A DNA stretch of 64,000 bases. Origin: Paenisporosarcina indica. GTDB taxonomy: Bacteria; Bacillota; Bacilli; Bacillales_A; Planococcaceae. How positions within the stretch are numbered: position 1 is the stretch's first letter; every line of letters starts with the position of its first letter. Shown piece by piece: positions 33,931 through 42,678 of the stretch. The translations under genes and the position numbers were made by a program. The DNA is taken from positions 744,001 to 808,000 of the forward strand of contig NZ_MPTA01000001.1 of assembly GCF_001939075.1 (NCBI RefSeq). The letters are read 5' to 3'. The notes below the pieces were generated by a model, which was not told the origin of the DNA, made no database searches, and saw only the letters and a list, made by a program, of their open reading frames with translations.

Positions 33931-34685
33931 GAACAGCGAGGGTATCATTTGGCGGTGCTATCCACGAAGCCATTGAATATGGGGGCCAGCTCCAATTAAA
34001 GGACGGAAGGATCGTTGAAGAAAAAGACGTTATCTGGCTAACGCCGATCGTGCCTCGGACGGTGTTTGCTTTGGGGCTAAACTATGCTGACCATGCAGCG
34101 GAACTTGCATTTGATGCACCATCGGAACCACTGGTTTTCCTAAAAGGACCCAACACCTTCATCGGCCATCAAGCTTATACGAGGCGACCAGCAGACGTTA
34201 CTTACATGCACTATGAATGTGAACTTGCTGTAGTGATCGGCAAAACAGCCCGACATGTCAAAAAAGAAGACGCCTACAGCTTTATCAAAGGATATAGCGT
34301 GGCCAACGATTATGCCATCAGGGATTACCTGGAAAACTATTACCGTCCGAACTTGCGCGTGAAAAATCGTGATACCTGTACACCATTCGGCCCGTGGCTG
34401 GTAGACGCAGATGATGTTTCGGACCCCATGAACTTACAGCTGACTACGCATGTCAATGGCAAGCTTGTACAGCAAGGAACGACAGCGGATATGATCTTTG
34501 ATATCCCAGAGCTGATTGCATACTTAAGCAGTTTCATGACATTGAGTGAAAATGATGTCATTATGACAGGCACTCCGAAAGGGTCAGTCAATACGTCGGT
34601 TGGAGACGTGGTCGTGACGGAAATCGAAGGCATCGGACGCTTGGTCAATACCATTATCGGAGATGAAGCTTTTCCCAATCGATAA
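33927..34685 (+). CDS. HpaG-like FAH-family isomerase/decarboxylase, second copy
   Basis: This 252-residue FAH-fold protein has the canonical metal-binding MHYECELAVVIGK, VANDYAIRDYLENYYRPNLRVKNRD split around YAIRDYLEN, and VIMTGTPKGS. It matches the HpaG2 (C-terminal) half, the decarboxylase that yields 2-oxohept-3-ene-1,7-dioate. It overlaps the first copy by 4 bases (ATGA), so the fused HpaG of enterobacteria is here two coupled genes. HpaH-like hydratase sequence features are not seen. Confidence 0.83.
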   Translation: MRTARVSFGGAIHEAIEYGGQLQLKDGRIVEEKDVIWLTPIVPRTVFALGLNYADHAAELAFDAPSEPLVFLKGPNTFIGHQAYTRRPADVTYMHYECELAVVIGKTARHVKKEDAYSFIKGYSVANDYAIRDYLENYYRPNLRVKNRDTCTPFGPWLVDADDVSDPMNLQLTTHVNGKLVQQGTTADMIFDIPELIAYLSSFMTLSENDVIMTGTPKGSVNTSVGDVVVTEIEGIGRLVNTIIGDEAFPNR

Positions 34686-34706
34686 TGTAAACAGGAGGAA
34701 ATCTGC

Positions 34707-35096
34707 TTGCCACATTTTATTGTCGAATACACAGACAACATTAAAAATGAAGCGAATCTCGACAAGCTATTTGAAGAAGTCCATCAAGTCCTGATGTCAA
34801 AGGACACAATTTTTCCGGTAGGAGGCATCCGTTCAAGGGCGATCGAATTGCATGATTACCGCATCGCAGACGGAGCAGAAGATGATGCATTCGTCCACGC
34901 CGTATTGAAAATCGGCACCGGCCGTCCAGCAGAAATCAAGAAAGAAACATGTGATGCTCTCTTTGAAGTTATGAAAGAGCATTTTTCGGACCTAATGTCC
35001 AATCGCTACTTGGCATTGTCGATGGAACTAATCGAATTCAGTGAAGTCGGTACGCATAAGCATAACAATATACATGCCAGATTCAAAAAGACCTGA
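34707..35096 (+). CDS. hpaF: 5-carboxymethyl-2-hydroxymuconate isomerase HpaF
   Basis: This 129-residue tautomerase-superfamily enzyme has the catalytic N-terminal proline directly after the initiator (Met-Pro-His-Phe-Ile-Val-Glu-Tyr). Family features include GGIRSRAIELHDYRIADG and LSMELIE. It isomerises 5-carboxymethyl-2-hydroxymuconate. Translation starts at TTG 34707, set by AGGAGG 7 bases upstream and by the need for Pro at position 2. A 110-base gap without features separates it from hpaB. Confidence 0.9.
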   Translation: MPHFIVEYTDNIKNEANLDKLFEEVHQVLMSKDTIFPVGGIRSRAIELHDYRIADGAEDDAFVHAVLKIGTGRPAEIKKETCDALFEVMKEHFSDLMSNRYLALSMELIEFSEVGTHKHNNIHARFKKT

Positions 35097-35206
35097 ACCT
35101 TATTAACATAGCCTGAAAGATTCGCAGTTTAACTAATAGCGTTGCTGAAGCATCCAAAGCGTCATCAGCTGTTAGGAAAGAATGATTCGAAATAGGAGGG
35201 AATACA

Positions 35207-36691
35207 ATGGGCGCACGTACAGGACAGGAATATATTGACGGCATTAAAAAACGGAAGTCGGAAGTTTGGATACATGGCGAGAAAGTGGAAGATGTAACGA
35301 CACACCCAGCTTTTAAAAATGTCGTTGAAAGTGTGGCAGGCCTTTATGATTTGCAGCATGAGAAGCACGATAAAATGCTGTATACCTCACCGACTTCCGG
35401 CAATAAAGTTGGGCTTTCATTCATTGCTCCGAAAACAAAAGAGGATTTATTCAGAAGACGGGAGATGCACTCCGAGTGGGCAGGTTTCTCAGGGGGCATG
35501 ATGGGGCGTTCCCCAGACTATCTGAATACGAGCATCATGGCATTCGGAACCGCAAGTGAGTTTTTCGCACAGGAAGGCGGCGGAAGCAAACAGTTTGCCA
35601 AAAATGCAAGGGACTATTATGAATATGTACGTGAAAATGACATCAGCCTTACCCATACACTGATTCACCCTCAAGTAAATAGGTCCATGCTGACGCAATC
35701 GGAGCAAAAAGACCCTTCACTATCTGCAAGAATTACTAAAAAGACACCGGACGGCATCATCGTCAATGGCTGTCGACTTTTAGCTACTTTAGGTGGCATC
35801 ACGGACGAACTGGTCGTGTTTCCTTCCACCATCAACCGTACTCCCGGTACGGTAGACGATCCTTTCGCATTTGCCTTTGCCATTCCGAATAATACTCCCG
35901 GATTGAAATTCCTGTCACGTGAATCCTTCGATTATGGGAAAAGCAGGTGGGATCACCCATTAGGTGCCCGTTTCGACGAAAGTGATGCCATCATCTCGTT
36001 TGAAGACGTATTCGTACCTTGGGAAAGAGTGTTCGTGAGTGAGAGCACGGATATCTGCAACCGCACCTATGCCGACACAAATGCGGTGAAGCATATGACA
36101 CATCAAGTCATTGCGAAAAACACTGTGAAAACCGAGTTCATTCTTGGCGTAGTCATCAGCATGATGGAGGCAATCGGCATCAATCAATTCATGCATGTCA
36201 AAGAAAAAGCAAGCGAAATAATGGTGATTTTGGAAGTGATGCGCTCTCATCTATACCGATCGGAACATAACGCAAAAATCGATCAGTACGGCAATATGAC
36301 CCCTGATTTCGAACCATTGAATGCCGCGCGCAACTGGTATCCGAAAATGTATCAGCGCATGAATGAGATCATCAAGATTCTTGGCGCATCCGGATTGATG
36401 GCACTGCCTACGGAAGCCGATTTCAGCAATGCGGAAGTCGGAGCATTGGTACATCGCTATACGCAAGGCGCCAACATCAACGGGGAAGAAAAAGTGCAGC
36501 TGTTCCGATTGGCCTGGGACATAACCATCAGTGCATTCGGCAACCGGCAGGCCCTATACGAGTACTATTTCTTTGGGGACCCAGTGAGAATGTCAAATGC
36601 CTATTATGATCAATTTGACAAGGAACCCTATAAAAATATGGTGAGCGATTTCTTGAGCAGAACGAAAAAAGAGGCAGGCATTTTATTTTAA
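35207..36691 (+). CDS. hpaB: 4-hydroxyphenylacetate 3-monooxygenase, oxygenase HpaB
   Basis: This 494-residue FADH2-dependent oxygenase of the HpaB family begins MGARTGQEYIDGIKKRK and has WAGFSGGMMGRSPDYLN, HPQVNRS, RLLATLGGITDEL and DPVRMSNAYYDQFD. It hydroxylates 4-hydroxyphenylacetate to homoprotocatechuate (3,4-dihydroxyphenylacetate). The reductase partner is the next gene. AGGAGGG precedes the ATG. It needs free 4-hydroxyphenylacetate, which matters for the thioesterase hypothesis. Confidence 0.93.
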   Translation: MGARTGQEYIDGIKKRKSEVWIHGEKVEDVTTHPAFKNVVESVAGLYDLQHEKHDKMLYTSPTSGNKVGLSFIAPKTKEDLFRRREMHSEWAGFSGGMMGRSPDYLNTSIMAFGTASEFFAQEGGGSKQFAKNARDYYEYVRENDISLTHTLIHPQVNRSMLTQSEQKDPSLSARITKKTPDGIIVNGCRLLATLGGITDELVVFPSTINRTPGTVDDPFAFAFAIPNNTPGLKFLSRESFDYGKSRWDHPLGARFDESDAIISFEDVFVPWERVFVSESTDICNRTYADTNAVKHMTHQVIAKNTVKTEFILGVVISMMEAIGINQFMHVKEKASEIMVILEVMRSHLYRSEHNAKIDQYGNMTPDFEPLNAARNWYPKMYQRMNEIIKILGASGLMALPTEADFSNAEVGALVHRYTQGANINGEEKVQLFRLAWDITISAFGNRQALYEYYFFGDPVRMSNAYYDQFDKEPYKNMVSDFLSRTKKEAGILF

Positions 36692-36738
36692 CTCATTGCT
36701 TGGAAGGTAGCGTCACGTTGAGGAAAGGGGTTTTAAAC

Positions 36739-37230
36739 ATGTACATGGAAGACCTGGAAGTGGATGATCGATTATTCCGCAACGTCATGGGGAGTTTTGC
36801 GACAGGTGTAACTGTCATTACAACCGAAATTGATGGCGATATACACGGCATGACAGCAAATGCTTTCATGTCCATTTCCCTGAACCCGAAACTGATTGCC
36901 ATCAGCATCGGGGAACGGGCTAGAATGCTGCAGTATATTAAATCAGCAAAACAGTTTGCCGTCAACATCTTATCTTCCAATCAAATAAATGAATCCAAGC
37001 AATTTTCAGGTCAGCTTAATTTGGAACATGAAGTGGCCTTTGAGTCATATAAAGGATTGCCGATTCTGCAAAATTCCTTGGCAGTCGTTACATGCAAACT
37101 TCACAGCGAATATGAAGCCGGTGACCATACGATTTTCATCGGCCAAGTTACAGGCGTCAAGCTCGAACAGCATAATCCATTACTCTATAGCCAAGGTAAG
37201 TACCGGGAACTGAAAGAACTGAAGGAATAA
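36739..37230 (+). CDS. hpaC: Flavin reductase HpaC of the HpaB system
   Basis: This 163-residue flavin reductase of the HpaC/DIM6 family has RNVMGSFATGVTVITTE, MTANAFMSISLNPKLIAISIG and HTIFIGQVTGV. It supplies FADH2 to HpaB with NAD(P)H. The ATG at 36739 follows AAAGGGG by 8 bases; an upstream in-frame TTG at 36700 has no ribosome site. It lies 47 bases after hpaB. Confidence 0.88.
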   Translation: MYMEDLEVDDRLFRNVMGSFATGVTVITTEIDGDIHGMTANAFMSISLNPKLIAISIGERARMLQYIKSAKQFAVNILSSNQINESKQFSGQLNLEHEVAFESYKGLPILQNSLAVVTCKLHSEYEAGDHTIFIGQVTGVKLEQHNPLLYSQGKYRELKELKE

Positions 37231-37267
37231 CGCTGATAAACTTATTTCCGTAAAGGAGTAGATGAGA

Positions 37268-38191
37268 ATGGCCTACGAAGAAGCAAAAAGAAAGTTGAGA
37301 GGTTCCATCTGTCCGGTCGTTACACCATTTACTGAAGATGGCGCGATTGACGAAAAAGCATTCATTGACTTGATCAATTGGCAAATCGAGAGTGGGAGCC
37401 ATGGGATTTCAGTGACTGGCACAAGCGGAGAACCAAGCTCCTTGACCATCGCCGAAAGAAAAAGAGTCATGGCCCTGGCGAAAGAAGCGATTGCTGGCCG
37501 TGTGTTCTTTGCTCCGGGTACCGGCTCGACAAATCACGACGAAACGATTGAATTGACCAAATATGCGGAAGAAATCGGGGCCGATGCCGCGATGGTAATC
37601 GTCCCATACTACAACAAGCCGAACCAGGAAGCCCTTTACCAGCACTTCAAAACGGTGGCAGACTCAGTCACAACGCCGATCATCATTTACAATATCCCTG
37701 GCCGCTCAGCGGTCAATATGGAAGTAGGAACCATGAAACGGCTGGTCGAAGATTGCCCGAACATCATCGGTGTAAAAGAAGCGAATAAAGATTTTGAACA
37801 TGTAAATCGCGTATTGCTGAACTGTGGAAGGGACTTTTTATTGTACTCGGGAATCGAATTGCTTTGCTACCCGATGCTTGCCATTGGCGGAGCCGGATTC
37901 ATCAGTGCCACGGCAAATGTTGAGCCAGCCAAAGTTGCTGAATTGTACAATGCATGGGAAGCAGGTGACGTGGCTAGATGTCAGGACCTTCACTTCGAAT
38001 TGATGCCACTCAATGATGTACTGTTCAAGGATACCAACCCTGGTCCCGTGAAAGTGGCACTTGGGATGATGGGGAAATGCACATCCCATCTTCGCTTGCC
38101 TTTGGGATTCCCATCTGAACAGCTGCAAAATGAAGTTCGCGATACACTCATTGAGCTTGGAAAACTCCCGAAGGAAGTAGCTGTGAAATAA
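37268..38191 (+). CDS. DapA-family aldolase in the hpa operon
   Basis: This 307-residue class I aldolase of the DHDPS/NAL superfamily has the Schiff-base lysine in IIGVKEANKDF, the catalytic tyrosine in IIIYNIPGRSAVNM, and the nucleotide-free loop TGTSGEPSSLT. A lysine-biosynthetic DapA would not be expected inside hpaC-hpaE. The operon lacks recognisable HpaH hydratase and HpaI aldolase; a superfamily hydratase-aldolase like NahE acts on the same R-CH=CH-CO-COOH type of substrate. It is therefore proposed to convert 2-oxohept-3-ene-1,7-dioate to pyruvate and succinate semialdehyde. ATG 37268 follows AAAGGAG by 9 bases; ATG 37262 is too close. Confidence 0.75.
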   Translation: MAYEEAKRKLRGSICPVVTPFTEDGAIDEKAFIDLINWQIESGSHGISVTGTSGEPSSLTIAERKRVMALAKEAIAGRVFFAPGTGSTNHDETIELTKYAEEIGADAAMVIVPYYNKPNQEALYQHFKTVADSVTTPIIIYNIPGRSAVNMEVGTMKRLVEDCPNIIGVKEANKDFEHVNRVLLNCGRDFLLYSGIELLCYPMLAIGGAGFISATANVEPAKVAELYNAWEAGDVARCQDLHFELMPLNDVLFKDTNPGPVKVALGMMGKCTSHLRLPLGFPSEQLQNEVRDTLIELGKLPKEVAVK

Positions 38192-38250
38192 CACAGGCTT
38201 GAACAAGCATGGATATGATCACGAAAAAATGAAGGATATAGGTGATAAAC

Positions 38251-39759
38251 ATGGTAGCTTCCAAAGAACGAGTATCGCTCAAACATGAGACGCAAAGCAA
38301 CATTCTCCTCTATATCAACGGGGAATTCACTTCCGCTGCAGGCGGCACAACGATGAAGAACATGAACCCTTTTACAAACGAACTGATCAATGAAGTTGCT
38401 GAGGGCCAAGCAGAAGATATCAATAAAGCAGTCGCCGCTGCTCGCGAAGCCTTTGACAAAGGTCCTTGGAAAACGATGAAGCTGGCAAAGAGAATGGCAT
38501 ACATTTATCGCATTGCCGACCTGATCGATGAAGAAGTGGAAAGAATTGCTTACCTAGAAGCAATGGATACCGGCCTACCCATCAGCCAGACAAAAAAAAT
38601 GGTTGGTCGGGCCTCGGAGAATTTCAGGTTTTACGCACGCATGGTGGAAAGTCGGCTGGTAGGGGATGCCTATCAAGTGGATGATGAATTCATTAACTAT
38701 ACGATCAACACGCCTGTAGGTGTAGCTGGTTTAATTACACCATGGAATGCACCTTTCATGCTGGAAACGTGGAAAGTGGCTCCTGCTCTTGCAACCGGCA
38801 ATACAGTTGTGCTGAAACCGGCAGAACTTTCCCCTTTGTCAGCAAACCTTTTAGCAGAAATCATCCATAGAGCTGACCTGCCAAAAGGCGTTTTCAACGT
38901 GGTTCATGGGGTTGGGGAGACGGCTGGGGATGCGTTGGTTAAGCATCCTGATGTCCAGTTGATTTCATTTACCGGGGAAACGAAAACGGGTTCAACAATC
39001 ATCAAAAATAGCGCTGATACACTGAAAAGCTGCTCGATGGAACTTGGTGGGAAATCACCGATCATCGTATTTGACGATGCTGACTTCGAGCGGGCATTGG
39101 ATGCCTGCGTATGGGGAATCTATTCATTCAATGGGGAAAGATGTACGGCCAACTCCCGTTTGTTCTTGCAGGAAACGATTAAAGACCAGTTTATTGAAGC
39201 GTTGAAGGAACGCGTGGAAAAAATCAAGATCGGCGATCCCTTGGAAGCAGTGACAGAAGTGGGTCCACTGATTGACAAGGGACATTTCCAAAAAGTCAAA
39301 AGCTACTTGGATATTGCCAAGGAAGAAGGCGCAGAAGTGATCACGGCCAACATCCCGGACGAACTTACCAAAGGGAACTTTGTGGCACCTACGCTTCTAC
39401 TGAATGCCAAAAACCATATGCGCATCGCTCAGGAAGAAATATTCGGTCCTGTGTTGACCGTGATGACCTTCAAGGATGAAGAAGAAGCCATCGAACTGGC
39501 CAACGACATCAACTACGGACTGGCAGGCTATGTATGGACGAATGACATCAAAAAGGGCCATCGGGTGGCCCATAGAGTCGAAGCTGGCATGCTATGGGTG
39601 AATGCCCAGAATGTCCGAGATTTAAGAACGCCTTTTGGAGGCTCGAAGTACTCCGGAATAGGCCGGGAAGGTGGACACTACGGTTTCGAATTTTATACTG
39701 AGCAAAAAATCATCCATGTTTCGATTTCCGATCACCATATCCAACAGTTCGGAAAATAA
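38251..39759 (+). CDS. hpaE: 5-carboxymethyl-2-hydroxymuconate semialdehyde dehydrogenase HpaE
   Basis: This aldehyde dehydrogenase of about 502 residues has the HpaE-type motifs ITPWNAPFMLETWK, MELGGKSPIIVFDDADFERA and the catalytic FNGERCTANSR. It oxidises the ring-cleavage semialdehyde made by HpaD. The start may be GTG 38242 or ATG 38251; both have purine-rich sequence upstream. It sits 21 bases before hpaD. Confidence 0.9.
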   Translation: MVASKERVSLKHETQSNILLYINGEFTSAAGGTTMKNMNPFTNELINEVAEGQAEDINKAVAAAREAFDKGPWKTMKLAKRMAYIYRIADLIDEEVERIAYLEAMDTGLPISQTKKMVGRASENFRFYARMVESRLVGDAYQVDDEFINYTINTPVGVAGLITPWNAPFMLETWKVAPALATGNTVVLKPAELSPLSANLLAEIIHRADLPKGVFNVVHGVGETAGDALVKHPDVQLISFTGETKTGSTIIKNSADTLKSCSMELGGKSPIIVFDDADFERALDACVWGIYSFNGERCTANSRLFLQETIKDQFIEALKERVEKIKIGDPLEAVTEVGPLIDKGHFQKVKSYLDIAKEEGAEVITANIPDELTKGNFVAPTLLLNAKNHMRIAQEEIFGPVLTVMTFKDEEEAIELANDINYGLAGYVWTNDIKKGHRVAHRVEAGMLWVNAQNVRDLRTPFGGSKYSGIGREGGHYGFEFYTEQKIIHVSISDHHIQQFGK

Positions 39760-39780
39760 TAGGAAAGAGTGGTGGATACT

Positions 39781-40764
39781 ATGGATTTTTCAATCATTCG
39801 TATTGCACGGACCGTTCTTCATGTAACGAATTTGCAGGCTTCCCGTGAATTTTATGTCAATGGATTAGGCATGATTGAAACGGAAAGTGACGAGCAGCAT
39901 ATTTACTTAAGGGGTCTGGAAGAACATGCGCACCATAGCTTAGTATTGAAAAAAGCGGATAAACCGACGGTGGAAGTACTCAGCTACAAAGTGGGAAAAG
40001 AACAGGATCTTGACGAAATTGAAAAGCTATTCTTATCCAAGGAACTGAAAACGAAATGGATGCCTTCCGGAACACAGCATGCCATGGGTAGAACACTACG
40101 CGTTCATGACAACTCCGGCATCCCAGTAGAGTTTTTTGCTGAAATGACGACCGTCGATCGAATGCTCCAACGATATGATTTGTATAAAGGTGCGAAAATT
40201 CAACGGATCGATCACGTGAACTGTGCAGTTCCAGACGTACAAAAAGCGTATGATTTCTATATCGACCATCTGGGCTTCTCATGTTCCGAGTACACCGAAA
40301 CTGAAAGCGGCGACTTGTGGGCAGCTTGGCTGTACCGGAAGCCAACAGTCCATGATCAGGCATTCATGAGTGGCCCGGGTCCAAGGCTTCATCATTTTGC
40401 GTACTCCCTATCAGACCGGCTAAGCATCCTTGATTGCTGTGATGTACTGGCGAGTATGGGCTATGCAGGAGCCATCGAGAGAGGCCCAGGCAGGCACGGG
40501 CTTTCCAATGCCTTCTTCCTGTACTTAAGAGATCCAGATGGCCACCGTATCGAACTTTACACAGGTGACTATTTAACGACTGACCCGGACTTGAAACCGA
40601 AACGCTGGGATTTGAATGATCCGCTCAGACAGACATTTTGGGGTCATGCAGCACCAGATTGCTGGTTCAATGAAACCAGTTCGTTCCTTGATATTGAAAC
40701 GGGCGAAGAAATCACTCACAAAGAACCGGTTCTGCAGCAACGAAAACCAGAACTTATGGTGTAA
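39781..40764 (+). CDS. hpaD: Homoprotocatechuate 2,3-dioxygenase HpaD
   Basis: This two-domain vicinal-oxygen-chelate extradiol dioxygenase has 327 residues from ATG 39781. The 2-His-1-Glu metal site is His145 (RIDHVNCAVPD), His205 (LHHFAYSL) and Glu258 (HRIELYTGDY), and the second-sphere acid/base His191 (VHDQAF) is present. It is of the Brevibacterium/Arthrobacter HPCD type, not the LigB type of E. coli. It is the last gene of the operon, with a strong terminator 17 bases after its stop. Confidence 0.92.
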   Translation: MDFSIIRIARTVLHVTNLQASREFYVNGLGMIETESDEQHIYLRGLEEHAHHSLVLKKADKPTVEVLSYKVGKEQDLDEIEKLFLSKELKTKWMPSGTQHAMGRTLRVHDNSGIPVEFFAEMTTVDRMLQRYDLYKGAKIQRIDHVNCAVPDVQKAYDFYIDHLGFSCSEYTETESGDLWAAWLYRKPTVHDQAFMSGPGPRLHHFAYSLSDRLSILDCCDVLASMGYAGAIERGPGRHGLSNAFFLYLRDPDGHRIELYTGDYLTTDPDLKPKRWDLNDPLRQTFWGHAAPDCWFNETSSFLDIETGEEITHKEPVLQQRKPELMV

Positions 40765-40780
40765 ATCTAGAAAGTTGGCT

Positions 40781-40812
40781 AGCGAATTCCTTTTTGGATT
40801 TCGCTTTTTTTA
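40781..40812 (+). terminator. Terminator after hpaD
   Basis: AGCGAATTCC pairs with GGATTTCGCT (one mismatch) around a TTTTT loop, followed by seven T residues. Confidence 0.88.
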
Positions 40813-40937
40813 TTTAGTCGAAAGATTAATATTGATGCCAAGGATACATAGGAAAAACAAAATAGCGAGTGCACTATTTAGTAGAGTGAAACATTATAAA
40901 AAGGTCCATATTACTTCTCTTAATACGAACGTACGTA

Positions 40938-40946
40938 TGCTATAAT
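40938..40946 (+). promoter_or_regulatory. Extended -10 promoter of the type I toxin
   Basis: TGCTATAAT is a perfect extended -10 (TGNTATAAT). It would start a toxin transcript near 40953, about 60 bases before the toxin start codon. The -35 region is poor, as is common for extended -10 promoters. Confidence 0.65.
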
Positions 40947-41014
40947 AGCAAAGTAATAGTATAGGTAACTTAAGGGTGGTTGGCTCACTCCCGTTCGAAA
41001 GGGGGTGGTGCCAT

Positions 41015-41098
41015 ATGTCAGTATTCGAAGCATTGATGTTTGCAATATCGTTCGCAACATTAATCGTGCTAGTACTTTCATTTAACCATAAAAAATAA
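41015..41098 (+). CDS. TxpA/holin-like type I toxin peptide, 27 residues
   Basis: The peptide begins MSVFEALMFAISFATLIVLV and ends LSFNHKK: a short acidic N-terminus, one membrane segment (about residues 5-22) and a basic tail. This is the pattern of the putative holin-like toxin family that includes TxpA of B. subtilis. AAAGGGGGTG lies about 8 bases before the ATG. The gene is flanked by its own promoter and by an antisense RNA transcribed from the opposite strand over its 3' end. Excess peptide would depolarise the membrane; the role in the cell is unknown. Confidence 0.8.
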   Translation: MSVFEALMFAISFATLIVLVLSFNHKK

Positions 41099-41229
41099 CC
41101 CATCCTTGAGTTAACGGCTCAGATGGGTCATTCCTGTTTTCAGCCAATCCCCTTAAAGGGAACCTGCTATTATGTTGACCGTTTTGGTGCACCAACACCA
41201 AGCGGTCTTTTTTAATTTATACATATGCT
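41090..41229 (-). ncRNA. Antisense antitoxin RNA (RatA-like)
   Basis: A minus-strand promoter (41236-41264) would start an RNA near 41229. It would run to a hairpin, ACCCATC...GATGGGT with inner TGAG/CTCA (41098-41128), followed on this strand by TATTTTTTATG. The RNA of about 135 bases covers the toxin stop codon and the entire 3' untranslated region of the toxin mRNA, as in TxpA/RatA and BsrE/SR5 pairs. Complementarity is perfect by construction. Expression was not tested. Confidence 0.7.
41177..41214 (+). terminator. Toxin mRNA terminator
   Basis: GACCG...TTGGTG pairs with CACCAA...CGGTC, followed by TTTTTT. It ends the plus-strand toxin transcript and lies inside the antisense RNA. Confidence 0.75.
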
Positions 41230-41235
41230 ACAGTT

Positions 41236-41264
41236 AGTATACGTTTGATTCGCTCATTTTTCAA
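41236..41264 (-). promoter_or_regulatory. Promoter of the antisense antitoxin RNA
   Basis: On the minus strand TTGAAA (41264-41259), a 17-base spacer and TATACT (41241-41236) give a good sigma-A promoter pointing towards the toxin gene. Confidence 0.7.
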
Positions 41265-41419
41265 GTATTTGGATAGTATAATTCAATTGGGGTTGAGACT
41301 TAAGTTCGCTCTTTTTTATCATTGAACTGAACACGTAATCGGACAAGAGGAACATTTGTTCCTATACTGGGAAAATCCGCATTTTCTTCAATTCATCTAT
41401 GATGAAGGGAGCACTTCTT

Positions 41420-41909
41420 ATGCCAAGAAAGCCGGGAATAAAAGATGAATTCATCATAGAACAATACAAAAAATATTAAATACAAATCATGAGTTATTAG
41501 GCATTACGGCCATTAGTCTTTAACATAGCCATTTCCAAATGTCCCTGGAGAATGCGAAGCATCATTTGTAAGAGGAGTTATTGAAGGGGGTGGGCGGGTA
41601 GGAAAGTTCGGAAAAGAGAATTTTGTAAAAGGACTTTACTTATTACTTCATTCATTAGTACACAAGAATAACCTTGGTCATTCTATTTATCGCAATTGGA
41701 TTAGAGGAAAACTCAGTTTAATGGAACTTTCTGAAATCATTTACAAAGATGCGAATGCAGACGATTTTGTTTTTCACAAGAAAGTATACATTTATCAACA
41801 TACAGATCGTCCATATATAATCGGGACAATCCAATGTGGAAGTTGTCGATGGAAAGCTAATTTTAACATCGACAAGTTCGAGAATTTCATTCAGAACGAA
41901 TATCAGTAA
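41420..41909 (+). pseudogene. Decayed homing-endonuclease-like gene
   Basis: ATG 41420, with GAAGGGA upstream, opens a 19-residue frame (MPRKPGIKDEFIIEQYKKY) typical of the start of small Bacilli LAGLIDADG-type endonuclease-like proteins. It then stops. From 41529 another frame gives PFPNVPGECEASFVRGVIEGG, LYLLLHSLVHKNNLG and LSEIIYKDANADDFVFHKK, resembling the C-terminal part of the same family. The middle, with the first catalytic motif region, is missing. The acidic motif residue is also lost (VIEGGG where VIDGDG is usual). The family assignment is by eye from remembered relatives. Confidence 0.5.
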
Positions 41910-42178
41910 ATCCATATTGGAAGAAATGAAAACATCAGCTAAATTAAATAATACGAATGTGAATCATTTAATTGCATCTGTGTTAATTAAAAATGAAAGC
42001 ATTCTTTGTGAAATCTCCAAACCAAATGACCCGAGTTCAATACAAGTCCACGTATGATAAACAATTATTGAACGATATAAGAGTGTTAGCACAAAGAGAA
42101 ATGTTATCGATTAATGATCTAATCGAGTTTAGCGTTCAATTCATTTCATTGTTGGATACACAAGATAGAAGAGTATAA
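41836..42178 (+). pseudogene. Frameshifted tandem ribbon-helix-helix-like gene
   Basis: Two overlapping frames together resemble one protein. The first (GTG 41836) reads VVDGKLILTSTSSRISFRTN, then ILEEMKTSAKLNNTNVNHLIAS. The second (to 42178) reads RVQYKSTYDKQLLNDIRVLA, then MLSINDLIEFSVQFI. Each half looks like a strand-helix-helix module, as in ribbon-helix-helix proteins. A frameshift near 42000-42030 separates them, and the start of the gene is merged with the decayed endonuclease. Similar Bacillus proteins are often labelled rRNA methyltransferase without good reason. No function is assigned. Confidence 0.45.
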
Positions 42179-42678
42179 AGTAAAAACTTGTGCTTGTGCT
42201 TTTTTTCATTTTTCGTTTTTAGTTGACATAATATATATTATAGGAAGTTGTATCTCATTATCCAAGTATACTTGTAACAGTGAGACGGAATAGAAAAAAA
42301 GCTTAAATTGACGTTTTGAATTAACTCGACGTTTTTAAGTATTTCTTCAGGTTTATTCTAGATTAGTGCAAATTAGTCTGTAATCTTACGTAATTTTAGC
42401 TGCTAAATTAAAATTGTTCTTTCTCTGTTTTTATTATACAAACTCTTGTTAATCACTTTGTAAATTCATTCAGTTTCATTTGTAATAAAATTTGCGATCC
42501 TTATTAATAAATCCTATTTTCGAATTGTCGAAATCATTCGAATACCCCTCTCTCTTACTTGGCACTACAACTCATTTTAGTAGATTCATTTAACATTCAA
42601 TGCTTGCTTCCAACAGTTATTACTTGTATATTCGAAATTATACATAGAATGAAAATATCAAGCTAAAGAGTGATTCTA
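42179..42678. other. AT-rich gene-free region
   Basis: No gene was found. A TTGACA at 42223-42228 is followed by the AT palindrome TAATATATATTA but by no -10 box at the proper distance. GTGCTTGTGCTTTTTTT just after 42190 is only a weak terminator candidate. Confidence 0.4.

Noticed and set aside
37268-38191. Lysine-biosynthetic dapA
   Set aside because: It lies inside hpaC-hpaE with no lysine genes nearby, and its TGTSGEPSS loop differs from the TTGES of typical DHDPS.
41015-41098. Fst-type (par) toxin of enterococci
   Set aside because: The peptide start SVFEALMFAISFATL matches the TxpA/holin-like toxin pattern, not the Fst pattern, and the antisense RNA arrangement is of the RatA kind.
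42223-42251. Promoter with TTGACA at 42223
   Set aside because: No -10 box at 16-19 bases and no plausible gene until 42679.
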